A stretch of 64,000 nt of DNA from assembly GCF_019430905.1 (NCBI RefSeq), contig NZ_JAHYCA010000001.1, positions 419,095 to 483,094 of the forward strand. Reading direction: 5' to 3'. The position numbers were made by a program, and so were the translations under genes. The notes under the pieces were generated by a model. It had not been told where the DNA came from. It saw only the letters and a program-made list of their open reading frames with translations, and did not search any database. Shown here in pieces: positions 36,725 to 44,971 of this stretch (positions are counted from its first letter, which is position 1; each line of letters begins with the position of its first letter). The stretch comes from Billgrantia antri. GTDB lineage: Bacteria > Pseudomonadota > Gammaproteobacteria > Pseudomonadales > Halomonadaceae.

Positions 36725-36779
36725 TTTGAGTATGACACGCTACGAGCACTCTCTTGCAGCCCGACCAAGGAGGATCACG

Positions 36780-37304
36780 ATGAACGATAAGAAACTGACG
36801 CCACGCCCCAGCACGCTCGACCGCGATGACTTCGTCACCAGCTTCGGCGACATCTACGAGCACTCACCCTGGGTGGCGGAATTGACCTGGGAACGCGGCC
36901 TGACGGATCAGCACGACACGCCGTCCGGCCTCGCCGATGCCATGGGCACAACGCTGCGCAGCGCCACGCCGGAGCGTCAGCTCGAGGTGATTCGCGCCCA
37001 CCCCGACCTGGCCGGCAAGGCCGCCATTGCCGGTGAACTGACCGACGACTCCACGCGCGAGCAGGCCGGCGCCGGGCTCGATCAGTGCACCCCCGAGGAA
37101 ATGGCTCGCTTCGAGCGCCTCAATGCTGCGTACAAGGACAAGTTCGGCTTTCCCTTCGTCATGGCCGTGAAGGGCAGCGACCGGCATGCCATTCTCGCGG
37201 CCTTCGTGACCCGCCTGGAAAATTCCCCCGAAGAAGAGCGCCGCACCGCCATCGAGCAGATCAACCGCATCGCCCGCTTCCGGCTCGACGACCGCGCGCG
37301 CTGA
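36780..37304 (+). CDS. uraD: OHCU decarboxylase
   Basis: This 174-residue all-helical enzyme decarboxylates 2-oxo-4-hydroxy-4-carboxy-5-ureidoimidazoline to (S)-allantoin. The catalytic motif AHPDLAGKAAIAG (His74), LNAAYKDKFGFPFVMAVKG and the C-terminal EINR-like EQINRIARFRL identify UraD. The start at 36780 has a near-perfect AAGGAGGATC ribosome-binding site. It is transcribed divergently from hiuH-puuD. Confidence 0.96.
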   Translation: MNDKKLTPRPSTLDRDDFVTSFGDIYEHSPWVAELTWERGLTDQHDTPSGLADAMGTTLRSATPERQLEVIRAHPDLAGKAAIAGELTDDSTREQAGAGLDQCTPEEMARFERLNAAYKDKFGFPFVMAVKGSDRHAILAAFVTRLENSPEEERRTAIEQINRIARFRLDDRAR

Positions 37305-37322
37305 CCCTCACCATGACGCCAA

Positions 37323-37347
37323 GACCCGTGGGGCTTCACCGCGGGTC
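37323..37347. terminator. Hairpin between uraD and the chemoreceptor gene
   Basis: GACCCGTGG pairs with CCGCGGGTC (one G-T wobble) around GGCTTCA, between the convergent uraD and chemoreceptor genes. It has no strong T-run. Confidence 0.5.
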
Positions 37348-37434
37348 GTGGTGTGTACGAAGTACCGCTCGCCAGCCCTCCCGAGCTGCGCCGGTGCTGC
37401 CGGACCGTCACAGCGTTAGGTACGAGTCAGCCAA

Positions 37435-39099
37435 TCAACCAGCCGGCTGAGTGGTGAGATCCGGCAGGGCGGCACCGGCGAGGCCATGTGATGATGAGGG
37501 GGGAGCCGCATCCCCGTGGTCATGCGCTCGCGACGAATCTTGCTCGCCAAGCCGGAAGCGCTCAACGGCCGTCTGCAGATCGCCAGCCACGCCGCTCAGC
37601 TGATTGGCCGCCTCACTGGCCTGCAACACCATGGCGGCATTCTGCTGCGTCGTGTCGTCCATGTCGGACACAGCGCGATTGATCTCGTCGATGCCGGCTT
37701 CCTGCTCGCGCGAGGCATGGGCGATCTCTCCCATCAACCGGTTAACCTCGTGGATCGACTGCCGGATGGCCTCCACGGCTTCGCCGGCCTTGTCGGCGCT
37801 CGCCGTCCCCGCCCGGGTCTGCTCGACGGAATGCACGATCAGCGATCGAATTTCGGCGGAGGCGTCCGCACTGCGGGTGGCCAATTTCCTCACTTCATTG
37901 GCGACGACGGCAAAGCCTCGCCCGTGCTCACCCGCACGTGCCGCCTCGACCGAGGCGTTAAGGGCGAGAATATTGGTTTGGAAGGCGATCTGGTCAATCA
38001 GGCCGATGATGTCGGTAATGCGCTCCGCCCCTTCGCGAACCTGATGCATCTGCTCGACGAGACCGGCCACGATACTCCCGCCCTCCTCGGCCTGACCGGC
38101 GGCGCGCTCCGCCATCTGGCTCGCATCGGCGGCATTCTGGCTGTTGCTTCTCACCGTCGCCGTAATCTCCTCCATACTCGAGGCGGTCTCGGTCAGCGCA
38201 GCGGCCTGGCGCTCGGTGCGCGCCGAGAGGTCGCGATTGGCACTGACGATTCGGGATGCACCGGCATACACCTCGCCACTGCTATCCCGCATCCGTGAGA
38301 CCGTGTCGCGAAGTGCGGCCTGCATGTCGTCGAGAGCGGAGAGTAGCTTGCCGATCTCGTTACTCCCCCGGCGCTCGACCACTTCGGCCAGGTTACCCTG
38401 GGCCATCTGCTGGAAATGTTCGATGACCCGCTCGAGCGGACGGATGAGGTGCTGGGTCACGCCCCAGAAGACGACCACGATCATGACGATCACACCGATG
38501 AAGACGACTATGATGGCCTTGCGCGTGACATCGACCACCCAGCCGAAGTCGCTGGCCCGTGCGGCCCCCTCCGCCTCAGCTGTACGAAAAAACCCTACCG
38601 CTGCCTGGTAGAAGTCGTCGTAAGCGGCATAAGCGACATCCCTCGAACGCGCATAATCCTCCCACCTGCCTTCGGCCAGGGCACTTAACTGGGGCTCCAC
38701 GGCTCTCTCCAGCAACTGGGCAAAGCGATCCTGGACAGGCGTAATGAGCGCATCCTGCCCCGGCTGTCGCGGCAGCGATGTGAACTCCCCGAAGACCTCC
38801 GAGGCCATGGCCAAACGCTGCTGCAGGTCGTCTAACGGCTCCCTATCGACCCTCTGCCGGTTCTCCAGGGCCTGCTCATAGTGCCGTGCCATGTCGAGCC
38901 GTACGCTCTGCAACATCGAATTGGCACGGTTCAGGGTTGCCTGCTGGTTCACGTTTACCGCCTCGAACGCATCGAAGTTCCGCTGGCTATGGGTAACGGC
39001 CCACAGGCCGATGGCACTCAAGGCCACCAGCATCGTCAAGAAACCCAGCAACACCAGGAACCAACTGGCCCGCACCGTCAGGTTGTGTAGTTGTCGCAT
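37435..39099 (-). CDS. Methyl-accepting chemotaxis protein, putative purine-linked chemoreceptor
   Basis: This 554-residue inner-membrane receptor has TM1 at about residues 11-33, a periplasmic four-helix-bundle-type sensor (about 35-190), TM2 near 195-218 ([18 protein letters not shown]), a HAMP domain ([20 protein letters not shown]), and a signalling hairpin containing [20 protein letters not shown]. There is no C-terminal NWETF-like pentapeptide. The start at 39099 is chosen because the longer reading begins with TTG inside an operator. A perfect TTGTATACAA site lies 24 bp upstream, so it probably belongs to the purine regulon. It lies between uraD and an NCS2 permease. Confidence 0.92.
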   Translation of the reverse strand: MRQLHNLTVRASWFLVLLGFLTMLVALSAIGLWAVTHSQRNFDAFEAVNVNQQATLNRANSMLQSVRLDMARHYEQALENRQRVDREPLDDLQQRLAMASEVFGEFTSLPRQPGQDALITPVQDRFAQLLERAVEPQLSALAEGRWEDYARSRDVAYAAYDDFYQAAVGFFRTAEAEGAARASDFGWVVDVTRKAIIVVFIGVIVMIVVVFWGVTQHLIRPLERVIEHFQQMAQGNLAEVVERRGSNEIGKLLSALDDMQAALRDTVSRMRDSSGEVYAGASRIVSANRDLSARTERQAAALTETASSMEEITATVRSNSQNAADASQMAERAAGQAEEGGSIVAGLVEQMHQVREGAERITDIIGLIDQIAFQTNILALNASVEAARAGEHGRGFAVVANEVRKLATRSADASAEIRSLIVHSVEQTRAGTASADKAGEAVEAIRQSIHEVNRLMGEIAHASREQEAGIDEINRAVSDMDDTTQQNAAMVLQASEAANQLSGVAGDLQTAVERFRLGEQDSSRAHDHGDAAPPSSSHGLAGAALPDLTTQPAG

Positions 39100-39122
39100 A
39101 TCGATAACCCTGTATCCATTTT

Positions 39123-39132
39123 TTGTATACAA
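39123..39132. promoter_or_regulatory. GntR-type operator, TTGTATACAA (chemoreceptor)
   Basis: This perfect palindrome lies 24 bp upstream of the chemoreceptor start, where it should overlap its promoter or 5' leader. Confidence 0.7.
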
Positions 39133-39266
39133 CAATCTCTGAAAGCATACCGTACCATGCCTCGCCCAAGAGACCTTTCAACGCTGCACAAGATCGTCAG
39201 ATTGTGAGAATTGAACAATAATATCAGTTATTTACCATTGAAAATATCAGCGTTGACAAGCCCATT

Positions 39267-39284
39267 GAGGCCAATGGTGGCCTC
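39267..39284. promoter_or_regulatory. Palindrome GAGGCCA-N4-TGGCCTC
   Basis: It has perfect 7-bp arms with a 4-base spacer, in the gap between the chemoreceptor and NCS2 genes. It may be an operator; the protein is unknown. Confidence 0.35.
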
Positions 39285-39315
39285 GCACTTCGCCTCTCTC
39301 CAGAAAGGTCTTGGC

Positions 39316-39331
39316 CTGACCAATCGGTCAA
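39316..39331. promoter_or_regulatory. RutR-like operator upstream of NCS2 permease 1
   Basis: The minus-strand reading TTGACCGATTGGTCAG agrees with the E. coli RutR consensus TTGACCANNTGGTCAA at 12 of 14 defined positions. A near-identical site precedes the second NCS2 gene. Confidence 0.6.
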
Positions 39332-39417
39332 TTAATTTCTTATAAGCCACTGTTTCAAAAGAAAAAGTAAAATAAATCCGCCCTGTACACGACAATTGTC
39401 TTTTAAAAAAACAAGCA

Positions 39418-39427
39418 TTGTGTACAT
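39418..39427. promoter_or_regulatory. GntR-type operator, TTGTGTACAT (NCS2 permease 1)
   Basis: This variant site lies about 92 bp upstream of the permease start, 87 bp after the RutR-like site. Confidence 0.5.
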
Positions 39428-39518
39428 TTACTATTGACTCTGACGCACAGAGGTAAAGGCAGACCGCCAGTCCTCAACCAGGCATCCCTCCCAACAACAA
39501 CGAATCGTGAGCTTGAAC

Positions 39519-40910
39519 ATGTCCACAACCCGCTCCGCACCTCATCCCCAGCGTAATCCCACACGCACCATCAATCAGGACCCTGACGCCATGCCGCCGC
39601 TGTCCAAGGCCATCCCTCTCGGCCTGCAGCACATCATGGCCATGTTCGCTGGCAACGTGACCCCACCGATCATCATTGCCGGCGTCATCGGTGCCAGCGC
39701 TGGGGAGCAGATCTTCCTGATCCAGGTGGCCCTGTTCGTGGCAGGTGTCTCGACCTTGATCCAGACCATTGGCGTCGGCCCGATTGGCGCCCGCCTGCCG
39801 ATCGTCCAGGGCACGAGCTTCGGCTTCCTGCCGGTCGCCCTACCACTGGCCAAGGCCTTCGGCCTGCCCGCGGTACTCGGCGCCTCGTTCGTTGCCGGCT
39901 TGCTGCAGGTGGTACTCGGAACTTTTCTGAAGAAGATTCGACACTGGTTCTCTCCGGTGGTGACCGGCATCGTGGTACTGCTGATCGGCATCACCCTAAT
40001 GCCCGTAGGTCTCAAGTACGCGGCTGGCGGCGTGGGCTCCCCTGACTTCGCTTCGCCAACGAACCTACTGCTGGCGCTGTTCGTGCTGGTCGTGTGCATT
40101 GCCGTGCACCAGTTGGGGCGCGGATTCGTCAAGGCCTCCTCGATTCTCTTCGGCCTGCTGGCCGGTTATCTGGCAGCGATTGCGCTTGGCATGGTGGACT
40201 TCACCAACCTGCGCGAGGCGAGCTGGTTCGCCCTGCCCAAACCGCTCGAATACGGTATGGAGTTCTCACTTACGGCTGTCGTCGGCATGGCGCTGATTAT
40301 GTTCGTGGTGGGCCTCGAGACCATCGGCAACATTTCCGCCATCACCGCCGGCGGCGCGGGGCGTGCGGCCAAGGACCGCGAACTCTCCGGTGGCGTAATG
40401 GCCGATGGCGTGGCGACATCGTTCGCGGCGGTTTTCAACACCCTTCCCAATACGGCCTACGCTCAAAACGTCGGCTTGATCACTCTTACCGGCGTGGTCA
40501 GCCGACACGTGGTAACCATTGGCGGGTTGTTGCTCATCGCCATGGGCCTGTTCCCCAAGCTGGGCGGTCTGGTCGCTGCCATGCCCCATGCCGTGTTAGG
40601 AGGCGCCGGCATCGTCATGTTCGGCATGATCGCCTCGGCCGGCCTCAAGATCATCCAGGAGTGCGAATTGGATCAGCGGGCCATGTTGATCATCGCCGTA
40701 TCGCTGAGCCTGGGCATCGGTCTGCCCGCGGTGGAGGAGATTTCCCAGACTCTGCCCGGTCAGGTCGGCCTGCTGCTCAAGTCCGGCCTGGTGCCGGCGG
40801 CTGTGGCTGCCTTGCTGCTGGATGCGCTGCTGCCCGGAAAGCCTCGCCGTCAGCGCGGTGGTGAGGAACCGGCCACCGGCGAAGCGGAGAAGACCGGCGC
40901 CGAAGTCTGA
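39519..40910 (+). CDS. NCS2 xanthine/uric-acid permease (first)
   Basis: This 463-residue inner-membrane symporter of the uracil-xanthine family has about 14 helices. LGLQHIMAMFAGNVTPPIIIAG at the N-terminus, LPIVQGTSFGFLPVA, the FVVGLETIGNISAITAGG region (helix 8, substrate-binding Glu), and NTLPNTAYAQNVGLITLTGV (helix 10) fit purine-type NCS2 carriers. Start 39519 is a choice between this ATG and a GTG at 39507. It is flanked by regulon-type operators and a RutR-like site. Urate or xanthine is the likely substrate. Confidence 0.9.
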   Translation: MSTTRSAPHPQRNPTRTINQDPDAMPPLSKAIPLGLQHIMAMFAGNVTPPIIIAGVIGASAGEQIFLIQVALFVAGVSTLIQTIGVGPIGARLPIVQGTSFGFLPVALPLAKAFGLPAVLGASFVAGLLQVVLGTFLKKIRHWFSPVVTGIVVLLIGITLMPVGLKYAAGGVGSPDFASPTNLLLALFVLVVCIAVHQLGRGFVKASSILFGLLAGYLAAIALGMVDFTNLREASWFALPKPLEYGMEFSLTAVVGMALIMFVVGLETIGNISAITAGGAGRAAKDRELSGGVMADGVATSFAAVFNTLPNTAYAQNVGLITLTGVVSRHVVTIGGLLLIAMGLFPKLGGLVAAMPHAVLGGAGIVMFGMIASAGLKIIQECELDQRAMLIIAVSLSLGIGLPAVEEISQTLPGQVGLLLKSGLVPAAVAALLLDALLPGKPRRQRGGEEPATGEAEKTGAEV

Positions 40911-40930
40911 TCGTCCCTTTGTCATCACGT

Positions 40931-40950
40931 GCCGCCGGCAAGCTGGCGGC
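40931..40950. terminator. Hairpin after NCS2 permease 1
   Basis: GCCGCCGGC pairs with GCTGGCGGC (one wobble) with a two-base gap, about 20 bp past the stop. It is a likely terminator for the plus-strand permease. Confidence 0.45.
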
Positions 40951-41049
40951 GCACCGTCGTCTTCTATCCTCTTCTCCCGTTCGGCACCGCTCGACGACAC
41001 CACGACTTGCATCACCAAACTGACCGCACCCCAGTGCTTCGAAATAAGT

Positions 41050-41072
41050 AGGGCCGCCTTCTGGGCGGCCCT
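41050..41072 (-). terminator. Terminator after the outer-membrane channel gene
   Basis: AGGGCCGCC and GGCGGCCCT form a perfect stem with a 5-base loop. On the minus strand it is followed by T-rich ACTTATTTC, 25 bp past the stop at 41097. Confidence 0.7.
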
Positions 41073-41096
41073 GCTCGTTGTCGATAAATGTCTGAT

Positions 41097-41948
41097 TTAG
41101 AAATGCCACTCCAGCTGCAGGGTGGCCGCATCGGTATCGACGCCCGGTTTGTCATGGTTGCCGAACTTGTTGCGCCAGTATTCATAGCCGACCCCGGCCC
41201 ATAGGCGATTTTCCTCGCCCCATGCCAGTTGGCCCACGTCAAGCATCAGCGCCGTACGCAGCAGTTGCTCGGCCTCGGTGGCGTTGCCTTGGTAGTCCTC
41301 GCCCTTCTCGTGGTTATAGTTGTAGAAGCCTTGAAATTTCATCGGCAGCGCCCCCACGGAGAAGGGCAGCCCCCATGCCAGGTTGAGCTGGTAATAGGGG
41401 TCGAACTCGATCTCGTTGATCTCACAGAATCCCGCACCGCAGTGATTCCACTCATGGGCATAGAACAGGCTGAGATCGAGGAAGCCCTTGGGCACGTCGA
41501 ATTTAAGGGTGGGGCCCGCCACCAGCATGCGCTTACGCGGAGCGAACTCGGTGTTCTTGGTGTTGAGGTCGAACCCGCCGGTTAGCCCCACCTCCTTGAC
41601 CGGGCCGAAGGCCAGCGGCTCGCCGAACAGCTTGCCGAAATGAAGCTGGTGACGGTAGGTGAGGTAGGCCTCGGTGGCACCGCTCTCGCCGCCGCTGGCC
41701 GGATCGGTACTGTCCGACTGCAGCACGTCCACGTTCAGGAAGTTCTGGCCCAGTGTGTAGCCACTTACATGGGTGAACTGAAGGATGTGCTTCTCGACAT
41801 CATTCGGATTGCCCGGCTCCGTGAACCGGGTGCCATAGCGATAACCGAGGAAGGTATCGCTCCAGGTGGCTGCCTGAGCCGTGCCGACCGACAGGCCGCA
41901 CAGCAGCGCGACACCAGTGGCAAGACGCCAAGTCGTTCGATCATGCAT
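41097..41948 (-). CDS. Tsx-like outer-membrane channel protein
   Basis: This 283-residue protein has a signal peptide (residues 1-27, ending AQA), a beta-strand-rich body (TFLGYRYGTRF, DVLQSDSTDP, YLTYRHQL, GFYNYNHEKG, WAGVGYEYW) and a C-terminal Phe (LQLEWHF), the hallmark of an outer-membrane barrel. Its general pattern resembles the nucleoside-specific Tsx channel group. It sits between two NCS2 permease genes and has an ATGTATACAG operator 69 bp upstream, so a role in purine uptake across the outer membrane is likely but inferred. Confidence 0.75.
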   Translation of the reverse strand: MHDRTTWRLATGVALLCGLSVGTAQAATWSDTFLGYRYGTRFTEPGNPNDVEKHILQFTHVSGYTLGQNFLNVDVLQSDSTDPASGGESGATEAYLTYRHQLHFGKLFGEPLAFGPVKEVGLTGGFDLNTKNTEFAPRKRMLVAGPTLKFDVPKGFLDLSLFYAHEWNHCGAGFCEINEIEFDPYYQLNLAWGLPFSVGALPMKFQGFYNYNHEKGEDYQGNATEAEQLLRTALMLDVGQLAWGEENRLWAGVGYEYWRNKFGNHDKPGVDTDAATLQLEWHF

Positions 41949-42016
41949 GGGTAGATCCTTTGTTGTGATTATGAGGCTATAACTGAATACATTTTCCGCT
42001 TCCCATGAAAACTAAA

Positions 42017-42026
42017 ATGTATACAG
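42017..42026. promoter_or_regulatory. GntR-type operator, ATGTATACAG (channel gene)
   Basis: The site lies 69 bp upstream of the outer-membrane channel start, in the 110-bp gap after the second NCS2 gene. Confidence 0.6.
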
Positions 42027-42058
42027 AAATAGTTTCCAAAAAAATAACGTGCTGAAGG

Positions 42059-43477
42059 TCAGCCACGCGGCGCCTTGCCGAGCGGTTGGCGCATCTCCTG
42101 TCGCGCCCCACAGCCAGACTCCCCCTTGTCATCGCTTGCCATCGCCTCGCGCTCGCGAGCCTCGTCGTCCAGGGTCACGTTCGGCAGCAGCAGGTTGAGC
42201 ACGAAGGCGGTAATGGCGGCCACCACGATGGGTGCACCACCGACCAGGTTCTGCAGCCATTCGGGGAAGCGTTCGATCGCCGCCGGCACCTCGGCGATAC
42301 CCAGGCTGAGCGCCAGTGCCAGGCCCACGATGGTCATGTTGCGGGCGGAGAGTTCGTCCTTTATCAGCAGCTTGATGCCGGTCATGGTGATCATGCCGAA
42401 CACGGTGATGGTGGCTCCGCCGAGCACCGGATAAGGGATGGTGGTCATGATCGCACCGAATTTGGGGCTGAGGCCCGCCAGCAGCATGAAGCCGCCGGCC
42501 AGCGCCAGCACGAAGCGGCTGATCACCTTGGTCATGGCGACAATGCCCACGTTCTGGCTGAACGTGGAGGTAGGCAGGGCACCGAAGAAGGCGCTTGCCG
42601 TCGTGGTCAGGCCGTTGCCCAGCAAACCGCCGGTGAGTTCCCGCGTCTTCAGCTCGCGATTCATGCCACCCACGGTGGTCGCCGAGAGGTCGCCAATGGT
42701 CTGGACCGAGTTGATCACGCAGATGACCACCATGGCGGCGATTGCCGAGGCATGGAATTCCATGCTGAAGGGCATGAGCTGGGGCACCGCCACCCAACTG
42801 GCTTGGGCCACCGTACCGAAGCTGACCATCCCCAGCGCCAGCGACAGAAGATAGCCCACCAGAATCCCCACGATGATCGCCGATAGCTTGATCACCCCCC
42901 TGCCGAACTGCGAGGCGACGAGCACCGTAACCAGCGTTACCAGGCCCACGGCCCAGTTTTGCGGATCGCCGAACCCGGGAGCGTTGACGTTGCCGTTACC
43001 GGCCATGTAGCGCACCGCGATGTCGTAGAGCGACAGGCCGATCACCAGCACCACCGTGCCAGCCACCACCGGCGGAAACAGGTGGCGGATGTACTGTATG
43101 AAGTACCCCACCACCATCATGGTGATACCGCCAATCAGTTGAGCGCCGAGGATTCCCTCGATGCCGAACTGTGCGCCCACTGCGATCAGCGTAGGCACAT
43201 AGGCAAAGCCCACGCCGAAGATTGCCGGCAACCGGGCACCGAATTTCCAGACGCCGTAAAGATGAAACAGCGTGCAAACGCCCGAGGCCAACACGGCAAT
43301 TTGTATCAGCAAGAGCTTCTCTTCCGGCGTTGCGCCCACCACGCCCGCAATGATGATCGGTGGGGTGATGACACCGGCAATCATGGCCAGCACGTGCTGC
43401 AGCGACAAGGGTAGGGCCTTGGTCAGCGCAGGCCGCCCATGAAAGTCGAAAATCGAAGTGTTCTGAATCTTTCGCAT
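42059..43477 (-). CDS. NCS2 uric-acid/xanthine permease (second)
   Basis: This is a 472-residue inner-membrane symporter. PLSLQHVLAMIAGVITPPIIIAG, LPAIFGVGFAYVPTLIAVG, VICVINSVQTIGDLSATTVGG (helix 8 region) and GALPTSTFSQNVGIVAMTKVISR (helix 10) place it in the purine NCS2 group, closest in pattern to UacT/XanP types. ATG 43477 is the homology-based start; the in-frame upstream extension runs into an operator. Upstream lie two GntR-type sites and one RutR-like site. It is distinct from the first NCS2 protein, so the two may separate urate from xanthine. Confidence 0.92.
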   Translation of the reverse strand: MRKIQNTSIFDFHGRPALTKALPLSLQHVLAMIAGVITPPIIIAGVVGATPEEKLLLIQIAVLASGVCTLFHLYGVWKFGARLPAIFGVGFAYVPTLIAVGAQFGIEGILGAQLIGGITMMVVGYFIQYIRHLFPPVVAGTVVLVIGLSLYDIAVRYMAGNGNVNAPGFGDPQNWAVGLVTLVTVLVASQFGRGVIKLSAIIVGILVGYLLSLALGMVSFGTVAQASWVAVPQLMPFSMEFHASAIAAMVVICVINSVQTIGDLSATTVGGMNRELKTRELTGGLLGNGLTTTASAFFGALPTSTFSQNVGIVAMTKVISRFVLALAGGFMLLAGLSPKFGAIMTTIPYPVLGGATITVFGMITMTGIKLLIKDELSARNMTIVGLALALSLGIAEVPAAIERFPEWLQNLVGGAPIVVAAITAFVLNLLLPNVTLDDEAREREAMASDDKGESGCGARQEMRQPLGKAPRG

Positions 43478-43503
43478 GGATCCATCCAGTCGTTGTTGTG
43501 TTT

Positions 43504-43513
43504 CTGTATACGG
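43504..43513. promoter_or_regulatory. GntR-type operator, CTGTATACGG
   Basis: This weaker match lies 27 bp upstream of the second NCS2 start. Confidence 0.5.
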
Positions 43514-43600
43514 AGAGCCGGCACCGTGATTTGTTCGAATTGCGGCCAGAGACTTTCCAGTACACGCCGAGCTAACCGCGCCCGTTGCGACTCGCATTTC

Positions 43601-43616
43601 CTGTCCAATCGGTCAA
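43601..43616. promoter_or_regulatory. RutR-like operator upstream of NCS2 permease 2
   Basis: The minus-strand reading TTGACCGATTGGACAG differs by one base from the site at 39316. Both precede NCS2 permease genes. Confidence 0.6.
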
Positions 43617-43664
43617 AAAATGTATTCCAAATCGCGCCCCAATGAGCGACAGTACATCAATTTA

Positions 43665-43674
43665 TTGTATACAG
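43665..43674. promoter_or_regulatory. GntR-type operator, TTGTATACAG
   Basis: The site lies about 190 bp upstream of the second NCS2 start, 161 bp from the sister site, in an ATTGTATACAGAAAT context. Confidence 0.65.
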
Positions 43675-43792
43675 AAATTATTTCCACCTCTTTCTCACTC
43701 CGCTCCTGATCCAGCCGCCTGGTACCGCCTCTCTCACGAGAAAGGGCCAGCTACACTGGGAGAGAATCGGCAGCGGAGGAAAGGAGAGCGAC

Positions 43793-44404
43793 ATGTTTCG
43801 TGATCGACTGGACGCGGCAGAGCTACTCGCCGAGCGCCTGTCACACCTCAAGGGTTCCAATCCGCTGGTACTCGCCATCCCTCGTGGTGGGGTTCCCATG
43901 GGGCGTCACCTGGCCGATGCCTTGGAGGGTGAACTCGACGTGGTGCTGGTACGCAAGATACGCGCCCCTGGCAGCCCCGAGTTCGCCATCGGCGCGATCA
44001 GCGAAGACGGCACCATGAAGCTCGACGAGGCTGCCTCGCACTTCTCGAAAGAGGCGATCGAGCGCGAGGCCGAGCAGCAGCGCAAGCTGCTCGAGGAGAG
44101 GCGTCGACGCTACAGCCCGGTGCGCCCGCCGATCCCACCCGAGGGCCGGATCGTGGTGATCGTCGACGACGGCAGTGCCACCGGCGCGACCATGGAAGCC
44201 GCGCTAAAGACCTTGAAGGATCGCGCCGAACGACTGATCGCCGCTCTCGGCGTAGCCTCGCCCAGCGCCGTCACACGGCTGGAGGCGATTGCCGACGAAG
44301 TGGTCTGCCTCGACGTGCCGCAGCGCTTCATGGCGGTGGGCCAGTTCTATGCCGATTTCGGCCAGGTGGAGGAAGAAGAAGTGATGGAGCTACTTGGCGA
44401 ATGA
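43793..44404 (+). CDS. Phosphoribosyltransferase-domain protein
   Basis: This 203-residue type I phosphoribosyltransferase-fold protein has a PRPP-binding loop, VVIVDDGSATGATM, at residues 121-134. The N-terminal pattern LAIPRGGVPMGRHLADAL and VLVRKIRAPGSPEFAIGAI is common in stand-alone PRTase-domain proteins of unknown substrate. An AAAGGAGAGC ribosome-binding site precedes the ATG. Despite its position beside purine transporters, nothing shows that it is a purine salvage enzyme. The gene ends before a bidirectional terminator. Confidence 0.85.
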   Translation: MFRDRLDAAELLAERLSHLKGSNPLVLAIPRGGVPMGRHLADALEGELDVVLVRKIRAPGSPEFAIGAISEDGTMKLDEAASHFSKEAIEREAEQQRKLLEERRRRYSPVRPPIPPEGRIVVIVDDGSATGATMEAALKTLKDRAERLIAALGVASPSAVTRLEAIADEVVCLDVPQRFMAVGQFYADFGQVEEEEVMELLGE

Positions 44405-44442
44405 CGGGACTGGCAACGAGTTGGCGGACGCTACCCACGAGA

Positions 44443-44473
44443 AAAGGCCGCCGCCCGGAGGGCGACGGCCTTT
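44443..44473. terminator. Bidirectional terminator, phosphoribosyltransferase and phasin genes
   Basis: Arms AAAGGCCGCCGCCC and GGGCGACGGCCTTT pair over 14 bp (one wobble) around GGA, with A- and T-tracts at the stem ends. It is shared by two convergent genes. Confidence 0.75.
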
Positions 44474-44498
44474 CGATGTCAGCGGCGCACGCTGCGAC

Positions 44499-44852
44499 TT
44501 ACTTGGTCGCAGCGCTGGCGGCCTTGACGTTCTGCTCGGTCAGTTGCTGACCCTTCTGCAGGAACTCCTGGCTCAGGTCGACGACCTTCTTGGTGTCGCC
44601 CTGCAGACGCTCGCCCAGTTCCTTGACGGCTTTCTGCTGGGTCTCGAGCACCTGCTTGAGGCCCTCGGAGTCCTTGACGTCGACCCAGGCACGGGCTTGG
44701 GCCAGGCTCAGGTCGGAGTAGCTACGGAAGGCATCCAGTTGTGCCGACAGCAGCTTCTCGTAGTATTCCAGGGACAGCGAGCCATAAGCGCGCGCCGGGG
44801 CGAAGAACAGGGTTTCGAACTGCTGGGTCGCCTTGTCTTGGGTCTTGCTCAT
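44499..44852 (-). CDS. Phasin family protein
   Basis: This 117-residue helical protein coats polyhydroxyalkanoate granules. Family-like features include FETLFFAPARAYGSLSLEYYEKLL near the start, a long amphipathic helix (SYSDLSLAQARAWVDVKDSEGL) and an Ala-rich C-terminus (NVKAASAATK). The start at 44852 has GGAGGTGTC upstream. Two TGC/GCA inverted repeats lie in its promoter region. No PHA synthase is in the window. Confidence 0.82.
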   Translation of the reverse strand: MSKTQDKATQQFETLFFAPARAYGSLSLEYYEKLLSAQLDAFRSYSDLSLAQARAWVDVKDSEGLKQVLETQQKAVKELGERLQGDTKKVVDLSQEFLQKGQQLTEQNVKAASAATK

Positions 44853-44894
44853 GAGACACCTCCTACGTTGCGTTGCCAAGGCAGGATTGCGCCT

Positions 44895-44909
44895 TGTTGC
44901 AATGCAACA
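44895..44909. promoter_or_regulatory. TGTTGC-AAT-GCAACA palindrome upstream of phasin
   Basis: It has perfect 6-bp arms 43 bp upstream of the phasin start. A degenerate copy (TTGTGCAGTGCAACA) follows at 44922-44936. TGC/GCA-rich repeats are typical of PHA-responsive PhaR-type repressor sites, so regulation by a PhaR homologue is inferred. Confidence 0.5.
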
Positions 44910-44971
44910 TAGCAGCTCTTTTTGTGCAGTGCAACATTCTTTGAGCATCCCCTTCCAATAGCTTCATCCCT

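Larger units (their letters stand above)
39136..39518. promoter_or_regulatory. Divergent control region, chemoreceptor and NCS2 permease
   Basis: This AT-rich gap of about 380 bp contains no gene. It holds a GAGGCCA-ATGG-TGGCCTC palindrome (39267-39284), a RutR-like site and a TTGTGTACAT site, plus the operator at its left edge. Confidence 0.7.
43478..43792. promoter_or_regulatory. Control region of NCS2 permease 2
   Basis: This 315-bp gap has no gene. Two GntR-type sites (43504, 43665) flank a RutR-like site (43601). The plus-strand phosphoribosyltransferase gene starts at its right edge. Confidence 0.65.

Noticed and set aside
43793-44404. Phosphoribosyltransferase as a member of the purine regulon
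   Set aside because: No operator sits close to its own start, and sequence gives no purine salvage signature. The nearest site at 43665 is better placed for the divergent permease.
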